This document shows positions 55,056-64,000 of a stretch of DNA of 64,000 nucleotides, piece after piece; the first letter of the stretch is position 1, and every line of letters starts with the position of its first letter. Position numbers and translations under genes: made by a program. The notes below the pieces were generated by a model, which saw only the letters and a program-made list of their open reading frames with translations, was not told the DNA's origin and did not search any database. This DNA is from Lantana camara (Eukaryota > Streptophyta > Magnoliopsida > Lamiales > Verbenaceae). Where the stretch lies: the NCBI GenBank assembly GCA_037501455.1, contig CM074857.1:102023501-102087500 (forward strand), read 5' to 3'.

Positions 55056-55908
55056 TGATGAGACCTAAAATTACACTCGAATCAGAGTCGTCCACGTGTT
55101 AACGCTTCGCTGACTAGGGGCCAAGACGCCCGCATTGAAGGGCTCGTGGGCCTTCCCAGCCCACTCATTTGCCAACTAGTTCAGGCCTTTGGGCCTCGGA
55201 CAATTGTTCAGGTACAGGGCCAGAGTCAACCGGCTTGACGCTCGCGTCTGGGCCCTCAGGGTCACCTTACCCAGGGAAGCACCCACACGGGGACCCCATT
55301 CTTGGTGCTCGGTGTTTTGACGCTCAAGGATCATCTGCCGCGGAGGATCCATCCCTGCACTCTTCGAGCATCAACATCGCTCGTGAATGATCCCACCTCC
55401 CCTGCAATGGACCCGAGCCTTAGCAAAGAGGGCTTTGGGCCTTCCTCTCACGTGACCCTCGCCAACAACCTCTGACACAAAGGTAGCGCGCACTTTGTAC
55501 CTGACACGCCGCCTCCTTTTCAGAGACGTCTTTCTCACACCATCACAGGATGCCACGTGTTAGGGCAACACAGGTTTGGGACCACACGGTCAATTTACCC
55601 ATCTACCCTCACCCCTAACATATAAATAGAGGAGGACGCATGCTTTCTCCCCTAAGCAATCTTCTGCATACACCACACACTGGGCATTCCCTCTCTCCAT
55701 TTTTTCTGCATCTTCCTAAGCTCCGTGATCATCTCACCACTGTTGCATCACCATTACCTCTTGCATTCTTGGTGTTATCCTAACTGGAAGAACCCACGCA
55801 CAAAAAGGAAACCCAGTTCCTGAGGCTTGCAAGCCTGTGATGGTCTTCCCCTTCTAACAAATATTAAAGTGTTGTTGCATTTAGGAAGCTCAGATTCCTG
55901 CACCATCA
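55056..55908 (+). repeat. 5' LTR of the uninterrupted gypsy element
   Basis: 853 bp from TGATGAGACCTAAAATTAC to CACCATCA. A promoter-like TATAAATAGAGGAGG at 55621 places the likely transcript start near 55650. It aligns with 32298-31495. Confidence 0.88.
55621..55630 (+). promoter_or_regulatory. TATA box in the gypsy LTR
   Basis: TATAAATAGA, in the U3 part of the LTR, with a matching CTATAAATAAG in the older element's LTR. Confidence 0.6.
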
Positions 55909-55912
55909 TTTT

Positions 55913-55930
55913 TGGCGCCGTCTGTGGGAA
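55913..55930 (+). other. Primer binding site, tRNA-Asp type
   Basis: TGGCGCCGTCTGTGGGAA, four bases after the LTR end. The first eight or nine bases match the 3' end complement of plant tRNA-Asp that is used by many Tat and Athila elements; the older element has the same sequence. Confidence 0.75.
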
Positions 55931-56000
55931 ATCCATCCCTACCACAACCAGATTCTTCCTCTGAAGGCTAGTTGAGATATAACACCTCTTAACTCTGAAA

Positions 56001-59000
56001 ATGGTAACTGCAACAAGATCAGGAGCCGTGGGAAACAAAAGCGCTCCTCCTCCAGTCAATGAAGAGAACGCGGAGAGCAATATTCCCGCCGGGGGCGTGA
56101 ACCCACCAGCTGCAGGGAATGGAGGCGAGAATCCAGGTACGGCGGCTGCAACTCTCCCACCGGGAGGGAACGCTACGGGAGGGCCCAGTTCCGTTGTTCC
56201 GCCTACAACTCACACCGCCAACGCTTCCTTCCCTTACTCAGGTACGTATCCCATGGCCATGCCTCCACCGGGATACCCTTTTATACAACCCGGAATGATA
56301 CCCGGGATGATGCCATTGATCCAACCTTATCAAGTGGGGACACTAAATCTCCCCATGTCATTGCCAAGAGAGATACAAGGGGTGGAAATGCCCCAAATCA
56401 CCACCCAGCAGCTTCAGGCGCTGTATGCGCAGTGTGAGGGCCAGGTAGTCCAGAACGCTTGGGAGCATTTCACTGCGGCGTATTTCCCTTCGCACGCTGG
56501 CGCTCGGATGGCCCCATCTCTGGGAGGACTCCCCGCGCACCCCTTGACGATGGCCCAAAACGCGTTAAGGGCCCAGCAACCTCCTCCACCGCCGAATCAA
56601 GAAAATGAGGCCCCGCCGAGGGTCCAGCAAGATCAACCACCAGTAAGAGATGAAAGGGCTCCTCGAAATGAGGGGGCCGGAGATAACGACAAGGTCCAGT
56701 CGAGGGCCATGGAAAGGGCAAACCGCAGAAATGTCGGTGACCCTCAGCTTGCAGCAGTACAGGACCAAATTATGGGGCTCCAGAATGTGGTGGAGCAGCT
56801 CTCTCGAGCACGGACTCACGTCTCCTGTGATGGGGGCGAGAGGTCCAGGGCCAGAGATGCTCGCAGACCACGAAGCCCCATCTCTCGCCGACAAAGGGAA
56901 GCCAGCCCCGAAGACCCCGAGGACAGGGATTACCGGATCGCGACGGGCGATTCTCCCCTCATCGAGGAGGTGCTAATAACTCGTGCGGGAAAAGGCAAAA
57001 TCCCCACGTCCGTCAACAGGTATGACGGAACCACAGATCCGGCCGAGCATGTGGATCATTTTGTGCACTTGATGCATTTATATGATCACCCCCTCAACTA
57101 CTGGGCCAAGGTGTTTGTAACCTCCCTCGTGGGAATGGCCCAGGATTGGTACAAAAAGCTTCCTCCGCGCTCAATCCGAGGATACTATGACCTGATTGAA
57201 GCTTTCATCAGTCACTTCAACTCTTTGAAGGCTCCAGCCCCAGCTGCGACCGCTCTTTACAGTTTGGTCCAAGGGCCGAACGAAACTTTACGGTCTTTCA
57301 TGGGAAGATTCAACAAGGAGATCTTGTTGGTAGAAAAGCCCTCTATGGACTTCTTGAGGCATGTTCTATTTGGAGCTATCAACATGAAGCATTACGTCAG
57401 CAAGGAATTTGTGGAAGAGGTGGCCAAGAAAAAACCACGCTCGCTGATGGAGATTAGGAAAATTGCGGACTCTTTCTTTACTCTCGAGGATATGTACATC
57501 GCAAGGGATCAGAAAATGGCGAACGCCCCTCGTCCCAGCAAAGTACCCGAGGACCGGACGGATTCTAACAGGGGTCGCCGCCGCAGCCCAGTTTCCACAC
57601 GACGAAACTCTACACCCCCTAGGAGGTTCGAGCGCATTCCTCTCAACCGCCCTATTGCTGAAGTTTATGCCATGGCGGATAAAAAGTTGTTTAAGAGGCC
57701 GTCAAAGTTGAGAGAAACCGAGGCTCAGAAGCGCTCGGGAAAATACTGCGCTTTCCACAAACAGAAAGGGCATGACACCAGTGAGTGTCATCAGCTAGAA
57801 AGGGAGATTCAGAGGCTGATCGCTGGGGGGCACCTTAAGGAGTTCGTAAAAGTGTTGGAGAGGTATGACGAGCACTGTGCGGAGCAAGCGCATGCGCGGG
57901 GGAGAAGCCGTTCTCGCTCTCGGAGCCCGCGTCACCGTCACACCGAGCCCAGCGACCGTGGGAAAGGGAAAGCCTCAGACATGGAAAATCAACCATTCGC
58001 GGTCATTCACATGATCGCCGGAGGACCCTCGGGGGGTGACTCTAACGCTTCCCGACGTCGCTACATTCGAAGCTATGACCAAAGATCTTCCCAGCCCAAG
58101 CCGGTGCTCTCTATTGATCAATCATCACGCTCGGAGAAGGATGAGAGCGTAGGATTCACAGAAAAAGATTTAGAGCACATTGTAACACCCCATGGGGTCG
58201 GTGAAACCTCTGACTGCCCCATGGTAGTTAGCTTAGATATACACAATCACATTGTAAAGACGGTTTTGATTGATAGTGGAAGCTCCGTGAATATTTTGCC
58301 TTACTCCACGTTCCAAAAAATGAACATCACGAACATCCCGCTCGAACCCCTCAGAACAGCCCTCGTCGGCTTTGGAGGTTCCGAGATTGTCCCTCGCGGA
58401 CAAATTCGCTTGGCCACCTCTTTCGGTCGCGCCCCACAGCGAAAAACTTTGAATGTTCTCTATGTGGTGGTCGAAGTGGACCTTCCATACAATATCATCA
58501 TTGGGCGCCCAGCCCTCGTCGACTTCAAAGCTATAATTTCCACCTATCATCAAAAAGTCAAGTTTCCCACCTCCGAGGGTACCGGAGAAGTACTGTGTAA
58601 TGTTAAGGAAGCTTGGGAGTGCTACATACTCTCCCTCCGAAACCACAAGCCCAAACAACCTATCCAAGCAGGCTCCACCAAAAAGTCTGTTGACTTCCCC
58701 AAGCTAGATGAAGATGGCCCCGAGCGCAAAAGGGTCAAGCTCTATAAGAAGAAGAACAAGAAGAGGGACACAGACAAACCAGTTGATGTTAGGAATTCGC
58801 CCCTCGGAGAGGTTGGGGTTTCCTCCTCGGAAGACGAGGATCATGTACCCTCGGAGGACACCAGCGGAAGAATCACAGGCAAGAAGCGAGCGCTCGAACT
58901 ACCGAGGCCTGGAGTGCGGGTGGAACCTACGGAGAACTTTCTAACCATCGAATTGGAGCCCGGGAATCGAGAGAAGACCACGCAAATAGGTTCCAGTCTC

Positions 59001-62000
59001 GACGGTCCCTCTCAGATTATGATGATTGAGTTCTTGCGGGAAAATATTGATGTCTTTGCCTGGAAGGCTTCCGACCTCACTGGCATAGACCCGAGCGTTA
59101 TTGTCCACAGGCTGAACGTGGATTCGGCCTTCAAACCTATAAAGCAAAAGAAGAGAGACGTTCATTGGTTCCGAAGGCAGGTCATAGAAGAGGAGGTCAA
59201 TAAACTGCTTGACGCTCAGTACATAGAAAAAATTCTATATCCCGAGTGGCTATGCAATGTGGTGCTCGTTCCGAAGAGCGCCAACAAGTGGCGTATGTGC
59301 AATGACTTCACGGACCTCAACAAGGCGTGCCCCAAGGATCCGTACCCCCTGCCTAGAATTGATCAGTTGGTGGATTCGACCGCTGGGTGTGAACTCATGA
59401 GCATGATGGACGCCTTCCAAGGATATTATCAGATATTTATGGCTCCTGAGGATCGCCCCAAAACTGCGTTCGTGGTTCACATGGGCGTTTATTGCTTCAA
59501 GGTTATGCCCTTCGGGCTCAAAAATGCAGGAGCGACATATCAACACCTCGTCAACAGAATGTTCGAGGGTGAAATCGGGAAATCCATGGAAGTATATGTC
59601 GACGACATGATCGTCAAGAGCGAACGCCAATATTCTCATCTGGAAGACCTCAAACGAGCGTTCGGCATCCTGCGTCTCTATGGTATGAAATTGAATCCTT
59701 CCAAGTGTACATTTGGAGTGCGGGGTGGCAAATTTTTGGGGTACATGGTCAGCCAGCGAGGCATAGAGGCGAATCCCGAGAAGATTAAAGCAATCTTGGA
59801 CATACCCTCCCCTCGCAATCTGAGAGAGGTCCAAGTGCTTGTGGGGAAGATCATTTCGCTAAACAGGTTCATCTCCCGCTCAGCAGACAGGAATCTGCCC
59901 TTCTTCAAAATTTTGCGTAACGCTCGGAACTTTGCCTGGAGCAAGGACTGCGAGAAGGCTCTGCAGGACATGAAGCAGTGTCTCTCAAGCGCGCCTTTGT
60001 TGACCAAGCCTAATCCGGGAGAGAACTTGTTTGTATATCTTTCAGTCTCTTTGGAAGCCACGAGCGCCGTCCTCGTGGCCATTCGTGAGCGTAAACATAT
60101 GCCGGTGTATTATTTGAGCAAGACTCTACAGGGAGCGGAGAAAAGATACATGGAAATAGAGAAGTTCGCTCTTGCGCTCGTCAATGCCTCCCGGAGGCTA
60201 AGGCCTTATTTCCAAGCGCATTCTATCGTGGTGCTCACAGATCAGCCCCTCAAACAAGTGCTCGCAAAGCCGGACGTCTCAGGGAGATTAATTAAATGGT
60301 CAATTGAACTCAGTCAATTCGACATCACCTTTGAGCCTCGCAAGGCGATACAAGCTCAGGCCGTGGCCGACCTATTGGTGGAACGTTTCAACTTAGATAC
60401 TGAGCCCTCAGCAGAGGATGGTCTATGGCTGCTGCACACTGATGGCTCCTCGACCTCACAAGGGGGGGGAGCCGGGGTGACCCTCAGAGACCCTCTTGGA
60501 GCTGAAGTTGACTATGCCATCAAGCTGGCGTTCCAAGTCACCAACAACGAAGCTGAATATGAAACCCTCATCCAGGGGCTCAGAATCGCGCTCCAAAATG
60601 GCGCCACTCGGGTCACTGCATATGTGGATTCGCAGTTGATCGCGAGTCAAATCGACGGTTCTTATGAGGCTCGAGAAGCCACCATGGTGCAGTATCTGGC
60701 GAGCGCAAAGGAGGTAATAGCCAAGTTCAGGGAATTCCACCTCTTGCAGGTCCCGAGGGCTGAGAACGAACGTGCTGACGCTCTCTCCAAGTTTGCATCT
60801 GCTCTGGAAGGCTCTAGCGAGCGTGCTGTTACATTTCTTAGGACTGAAGAGCCGCTGATAGGTAGAGGCGAACCTTCGAAAGAGGTACATATGATTGACC
60901 CCTCTGAGCCTTGTTGGCTCGACGAAATTATCAGATTCCTCCAGGATGGAACCGGCCCAAGCGACAAAGTTGAGGCTAGGAGGATCAGGAACAAGGCCCC
61001 TCGTTTCTCATTGGATGCCGAGGGTCGGTTATTCAAGCGATCCTTCCAGGGTTCACCGTTGAGATGCTTGAGACCCTCGCAGGCCAAGGAAGTTTTAGAA
61101 CATGTGCACAATGGAAGCTGCGGGAACCACTCGGGCGGTCGAATCTTGGCAAAGAAAATCTTAAGGAGCGGGTTTTACTGGCCATCGGTCTTACAGGATG
61201 CCATTAGTTACTCCAAGAAATGCCCTAAGTGCCAGTTTCATTCTAACACCCCTCAGTTGCCGGCCGCTCAAATGATTCCTATTGATGTTTCATGGCCTTT
61301 TGATCAGTGGGGCATTGATATCGTGGGACCCCTCCCAATGGCGGTTGGGCAAAAGAAATTCGTAATACTTGTTGTGGATTATTTCACTAAGTGGGCTGAG
61401 GCCGAAGCGGTCGCTAAGATAACGTTCAAGGTTGTGAGGGACTTCATTTGGAAAAATATCATCTGCAGATATGGCATCCCGAGGGTGCTCATCTCAGATA
61501 ACGATTCCCAGTTTATCGCTGCTGACACACGGGATTGGTGCTATGAACTAGGGATCGAGCAACGATTCACTTCCGTGGGCCATCCTCAAGCCAATGGTCA
61601 AGCTGAAGTGACCAATCGAACCATACTCCAGCATCTGAAAACGATGCTCGAGAGTAAGAAGGGAGAATGGGCTGAAGAACTTCAGGGAGCCCTGTGGGCG
61701 TACCGTACTACTCCGCGAACGGCAACGGGGGAAACTCCTTACTCCCTCGTGTACGGCTCCGAGGCTATGATACCTGCGGAAATTGCTCAAGAATCCGCAC
61801 GCGTTGCCTATTTCGAACCTGCGGCCAACGAAGCCAATCGAGCGTTCGAGTTAGATTTGTTGGACGAAAGAAGGAATACTGCTTGGGCACGTATCCACAA
61901 ATACAAAGCGACTGTAGCTCGCCAATACAACAAACGTGTTAAAGAAAGGACTTTCCAGCTGGGGGACTTGGTCCTCAAAAAAGTTGAAGTCTCCAAACAT

Positions 62001-62144
62001 GTGGGTAAGTTGGACCCTAATTGGGAAGGCCCCTTCAAAGTCATCCAGGTACGAGCAAACAATACCTGCCTATTGGAAACTTTGCAAGGCGAGCGGCTCC
62101 CTAGGCCATGGAATGCATGTAACCTTAGAAGGTTCTACGTGTAG
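56001..62144 (+). CDS. gypsy gag-pol polyprotein, 2047 residues, uninterrupted
   Basis: One open frame encodes gag and pol. Order: Pro/Gln-rich N-terminus; gag domain from about 335 (NRYDGTTDPAEHVDHFVHLM, GMAQDWYKKLPPRSI); zinc knuckle CAFHKQKGHDTSEC at about 582; protease LIDSGSSVNILPY at about 756; RT with MPFGLKNAGATYQ and YVDDMIVKSE at about 1197; a first RNase H that has SVSLEATSAV where the catalytic Asp normally lies; a second, archaeal-type RNase H beginning LHTDGSS (about 1479) with NNEAEYETL and YVDSQL; integrase HHCC zinc finger (about 1703-1745, KCPKC); core with GIDIVGP, ISDNDSQF and GQAEVTNR (D, D, E present). No chromodomain. Start chosen as the first ATG after the primer site. 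The lack of stops and frameshifts implies recent activity. Confidence 0.96.
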   Translation: MVTATRSGAVGNKSAPPPVNEENAESNIPAGGVNPPAAGNGGENPGTAAATLPPGGNATGGPSSVVPPTTHTANASFPYSGTYPMAMPPPGYPFIQPGMIPGMMPLIQPYQVGTLNLPMSLPREIQGVEMPQITTQQLQALYAQCEGQVVQNAWEHFTAAYFPSHAGARMAPSLGGLPAHPLTMAQNALRAQQPPPPPNQENEAPPRVQQDQPPVRDERAPRNEGAGDNDKVQSRAMERANRRNVGDPQLAAVQDQIMGLQNVVEQLSRARTHVSCDGGERSRARDARRPRSPISRRQREASPEDPEDRDYRIATGDSPLIEEVLITRAGKGKIPTSVNRYDGTTDPAEHVDHFVHLMHLYDHPLNYWAKVFVTSLVGMAQDWYKKLPPRSIRGYYDLIEAFISHFNSLKAPAPAATALYSLVQGPNETLRSFMGRFNKEILLVEKPSMDFLRHVLFGAINMKHYVSKEFVEEVAKKKPRSLMEIRKIADSFFTLEDMYIARDQKMANAPRPSKVPEDRTDSNRGRRRSPVSTRRNSTPPRRFERIPLNRPIAEVYAMADKKLFKRPSKLRETEAQKRSGKYCAFHKQKGHDTSECHQLEREIQRLIAGGHLKEFVKVLERYDEHCAEQAHARGRSRSRSRSPRHRHTEPSDRGKGKASDMENQPFAVIHMIAGGPSGGDSNASRRRYIRSYDQRSSQPKPVLSIDQSSRSEKDESVGFTEKDLEHIVTPHGVGETSDCPMVVSLDIHNHIVKTVLIDSGSSVNILPYSTFQKMNITNIPLEPLRTALVGFGGSEIVPRGQIRLATSFGRAPQRKTLNVLYVVVEVDLPYNIIIGRPALVDFKAIISTYHQKVKFPTSEGTGEVLCNVKEAWECYILSLRNHKPKQPIQAGSTKKSVDFPKLDEDGPERKRVKLYKKKNKKRDTDKPVDVRNSPLGEVGVSSSEDEDHVPSEDTSGRITGKKRALELPRPGVRVEPTENFLTIELEPGNREKTTQIGSSLDGPSQIMMIEFLRENIDVFAWKASDLTGIDPSVIVHRLNVDSAFKPIKQKKRDVHWFRRQVIEEEVNKLLDAQYIEKILYPEWLCNVVLVPKSANKWRMCNDFTDLNKACPKDPYPLPRIDQLVDSTAGCELMSMMDAFQGYYQIFMAPEDRPKTAFVVHMGVYCFKVMPFGLKNAGATYQHLVNRMFEGEIGKSMEVYVDDMIVKSERQYSHLEDLKRAFGILRLYGMKLNPSKCTFGVRGGKFLGYMVSQRGIEANPEKIKAILDIPSPRNLREVQVLVGKIISLNRFISRSADRNLPFFKILRNARNFAWSKDCEKALQDMKQCLSSAPLLTKPNPGENLFVYLSVSLEATSAVLVAIRERKHMPVYYLSKTLQGAEKRYMEIEKFALALVNASRRLRPYFQAHSIVVLTDQPLKQVLAKPDVSGRLIKWSIELSQFDITFEPRKAIQAQAVADLLVERFNLDTEPSAEDGLWLLHTDGSSTSQGGGAGVTLRDPLGAEVDYAIKLAFQVTNNEAEYETLIQGLRIALQNGATRVTAYVDSQLIASQIDGSYEAREATMVQYLASAKEVIAKFREFHLLQVPRAENERADALSKFASALEGSSERAVTFLRTEEPLIGRGEPSKEVHMIDPSEPCWLDEIIRFLQDGTGPSDKVEARRIRNKAPRFSLDAEGRLFKRSFQGSPLRCLRPSQAKEVLEHVHNGSCGNHSGGRILAKKILRSGFYWPSVLQDAISYSKKCPKCQFHSNTPQLPAAQMIPIDVSWPFDQWGIDIVGPLPMAVGQKKFVILVVDYFTKWAEAEAVAKITFKVVRDFIWKNIICRYGIPRVLISDNDSQFIAADTRDWCYELGIEQRFTSVGHPQANGQAEVTNRTILQHLKTMLESKKGEWAEELQGALWAYRTTPRTATGETPYSLVYGSEAMIPAEIAQESARVAYFEPAANEANRAFELDLLDERRNTAWARIHKYKATVARQYNKRVKERTFQLGDLVLKKVEVSKHVGKLDPNWEGPFKVIQVRANNTCLLETLQGERLPRPWNACNLRRFYV

Positions 62145-63200
62145 ACATCAGTTTCTTTGTAATTGCCCGTCTGCGGCATGGAGTGCTTTCCTTTGACGGA
62201 AAGCGTGTTGTAATCATTTCCAAAAATGCATCTATATAACAGTAAGTATTTAATTCTTTGTTTTTATTATTTGCTTGCTTTCTTATTTGATCTAATGATT
62301 CGAGCGACGAGAGGCCTACTCCGTGTCGAGCATCCTCCACGTCGAACGGCCTACGCGATACATCAATCGTTTGAAAGCTACACTGTCCAGGTGTTGATAA
62401 CCATCCCCCCGGAACAGTTTGAACGATTTGTAAGTGTATAAAGTCCTAAAAATGAGCGTGTCGAACAACGGGGAGCACAATGCTCAATTAACGCCAGCTG
62501 AGTGCTCGCCACTCCAGCTCGTGCTCGTAAGAACCCCAATAACCCTCAACTTATTGAGTAAAAGCACACTCATAAAGTAATGGATTTTAACTCAATCCCT
62601 TCATTTGCTTCTCGAAATAACGCTAACCCCACGGTTACGCTCGCTTTAATGTCCTACTTAGCAGGTCCTGTTGTTGATCTCTAAAGTATATACAATCTAA
62701 TGAAGCGTTTAAGATAAGGGTGCACATTGTTGGGCCAATACTTAGGCAAATCTCCAGAGGTTTCCTAGGTTCAAATTCGAGCCTCATTGCGAATACGGCC
62801 AGGGAATACGCATAAAACACCCTCGCGCCCGTATCTACGCCCCTCAAATTGCCAGATGCTGCCAAACTTTAAACTGAAGACGCATTGTGATAAACGCCAG
62901 GGCACCCTCAAAGATAACGCCCTCGTGCATACACACGCCCATCGCGAACGCTCAAACAAGAGATATCGATATAAAAGCAGCGAGCGCAATGAAATAACAT
63001 CATTCATCATTCGAAAATAAAGGATAAAGCATTCAAACATCCCAACAAGAAACAGAAGAGTTATAATAGATGAGGAAAAGGAGCATAGAGAAGTCCAAAA
63101 CATCCAAGGAAATAGTTTGAAGATTGATTACAGACATAAATTGTTCATAATGTGACAAGTAAGTTGAACCAACAAGGAGAGGGATCAGCATCCAATGGAC
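62145..63200 (+). other. Spacer after gypsy pol
   Basis: No convincing coding sequence on either strand. It separates the pol stop from the antisense ORF and probably belongs to the 3' untranslated part of the element. Confidence 0.6.
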
Positions 63201-63202
63201 CT

Positions 63203-64000
63203 TCACTTGGCTTGAGAGTTGGGCTCTGGAGGGGCAGTTGCAAGAGGAACTGGGGCCAGCACGTTGGCGTCAGAAGTTTGGGCCTCGCCATGTTCCTCGG
63301 CGTCTGCAGTGTCCATGACGGTGCCCTCGTCTTCTATTTGGATGGGCTCTGGGACTACAGTGTTGGCAGCAATGAATTCCCGATGGAGTGTTTCCACCAG
63401 TTCCTGATATTCCGGCTCCGCCAGGCTCTCGGTAGGATCCTCGTCTTGGACCATAGGCTCGCAGTTTTCATCCAGGCCCATACGCGCGTCAGTTCGAGCG
63501 CTTTCAGGAGCCAATCCAAGCTTCACCATTTGCCCGATGGCCTTATGGAAGAAACTTTGAGCATTGTCGAAGCAATGGATGTTGGCTGCGAACACGAAAG
63601 CCTTTGAGCGTACAAACTTCTTCACTACCTCCCAGGCTACCCTCACCTCCAAGCCCTGCACTTTGGCCTGCAAGTCAGCAAGGGCCTTATTTGTTTCCTC
63701 ATTTTGACGAGTGCTCTCAGCCAGCTGCTCACCCAACTCCCTATTTTGGACCCTCAGTTGGTCGCGTTCCCTCTTCAGCTCCCTGTGACACTCGTCAAGG
63801 GTAAGATAAGCCGCGTCCGACTTCTGAAGATTCTCCTTCAACTGGTCTATCTCAATGTTGGCGGAGGTCAGTGCAGCGCTGGCGTTGTTGTAATCCACTT
63901 GCAGTTGGGCTGGATCTGAGGTGCGCAGCAACTTCTTGTACTTGGCCTTATGCTCAGAATAGGCTTGCGCTCGCCCTTGCAAATTTTTCAACCTCGGGAT
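63203..64000 (-). CDS. Antisense ORF of the gypsy element (coiled-coil protein), partial
   Basis: At least 262 residues, open to the window edge, so its start is probably outside. The first 150 residues are heptad-rich (QLKENLQKSDAAYLTLDECH, REQ-type and ADLQAKVQGLEVR), predicting a long coiled coil. A short globular part follows (KKFVRSKAFVFAANIHCFDN, FFHKAIGQMVKLGL), then an acidic, Pro-rich tail ending PEPNSQAK. Similar antisense ORFs between pol and the 3' LTR are known in Grande and Retand-type elements; their function is unknown. An alternative is a host gene fragment picked up by the element. Confidence 0.7.
   Translation of the reverse strand: MPRLKNLQGRAQAYSEHKAKYKKLLRTSDPAQLQVDYNNASAALTSANIEIDQLKENLQKSDAAYLTLDECHRELKRERDQLRVQNRELGEQLAESTRQNEETNKALADLQAKVQGLEVRVAWEVVKKFVRSKAFVFAANIHCFDNAQSFFHKAIGQMVKLGLAPESARTDARMGLDENCEPMVQDEDPTESLAEPEYQELVETLHREFIAANTVVPEPIQIEDEGTVMDTADAEEHGEAQTSDANVLAPVPLATAPPEPNSQAK

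Larger units (their letters stand above)
55056..64000 (+). mobile_element. Ty3/gypsy element, Tat-like, uninterrupted gag-pol; 3' end outside window
   Basis: The 5' LTR is 55056-55908, then primer site, gag-pol ORF, a spacer and an antisense ORF. The left junction is GTTGT|TGATGAGACC; the empty site in the sister copy is at about 3789-3793. No second LTR is seen before 64000. The antisense ORF downstream of pol and a second, archaeal-like RNase H domain are features known for the Tat lineage (for example Retand, Grande). Base composition is clearly richer in GC than the flanks. Confidence 0.93.

Noticed and set aside
56565..56976. Overlapping ORFs of about 110 residues on both strands within gag
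   Set aside because: They are shadows of the 2047-residue frame, with the composition of GC-rich coding sequence read out of frame.
62226..62441. Short plus-strand ORF after gypsy pol
   Set aside because: No motif and no long coding stretch around it. It is probably chance in the 3' untranslated part of the element.

Overview
This window is nuclear DNA of a flowering plant, most likely a eudicot. The evidence is the intron-rich host genes with GT-AG splice sites (a VPS4/SKD1-type AAA ATPase and a cucumisin-type subtilase), Ty1/copia and Ty3/gypsy LTR retrotransposons of plant type, Mutator-like and hAT-like elements with the expected target-site duplications (TSDs), and a plant pararetrovirus-like relic. 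I cannot name the species from the sequence.

Layout. The backbone is a tandemly duplicated pair of host genes on the minus strand, VPS4-like ATPase followed by subtilase, present as three broken units. Unit A (1-3795) has VPS4 exons fused to the first three exons of a subtilase. Unit B (18.85-26.24 kb) has a 3'-truncated subtilase and the only VPS4 copy with a complete ATPase core; that copy lacks the N-terminal MIT region and its ATG lies exactly where a truncated gypsy element joins the gene. Unit C (34.58-51.24 kb) has a full ten-exon subtilase with a single-base deletion near its 3' end, then a decayed VPS4 copy fused, as in unit A, to another subtilase 5' fragment. Units A and C share the same fusion junction and are closer to each other than to B.

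Between and inside these units sit: a foldback element (3.9 kb); a caulimovirid-like relic (about 4.5-7.3 and 11.1-11.2 kb) with an as-1-like motif; a 3.76 kb palindrome of two LTR-like arms (7.3-11.1 kb); a copia element (11.2-18.2 kb) with a 2 kb solo LTR in its gag; a gypsy element (26.2-32.3 kb); a replication protein A-like fragment (32.5-33.8 kb); a 3.1 kb Pack-MULE (40.4-43.5 kb); nested MITEs (44.1-44.9 kb); a rearranged copia (46.4-50.1 kb) inside VPS4 exon 2; a solo LTR holding an hAT element (51.3-53.6 kb); and, to the window's right edge, a gypsy element with one uninterrupted 2047-residue gag-pol frame and an antisense ORF (55.06-64 kb).

Because the units are paralogous, many insertions have a recognisable empty site in a sister copy, which gives exact ends, TSDs and relative ages. 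The likely functional host products are few: possibly the subtilase at 34.6-39.0 kb (if the one-base gap is an error or tolerated) and, less likely, an MIT-less VPS4 ATPase. The gypsy gag-pol at 56.0-62.1 kb looks recently active.
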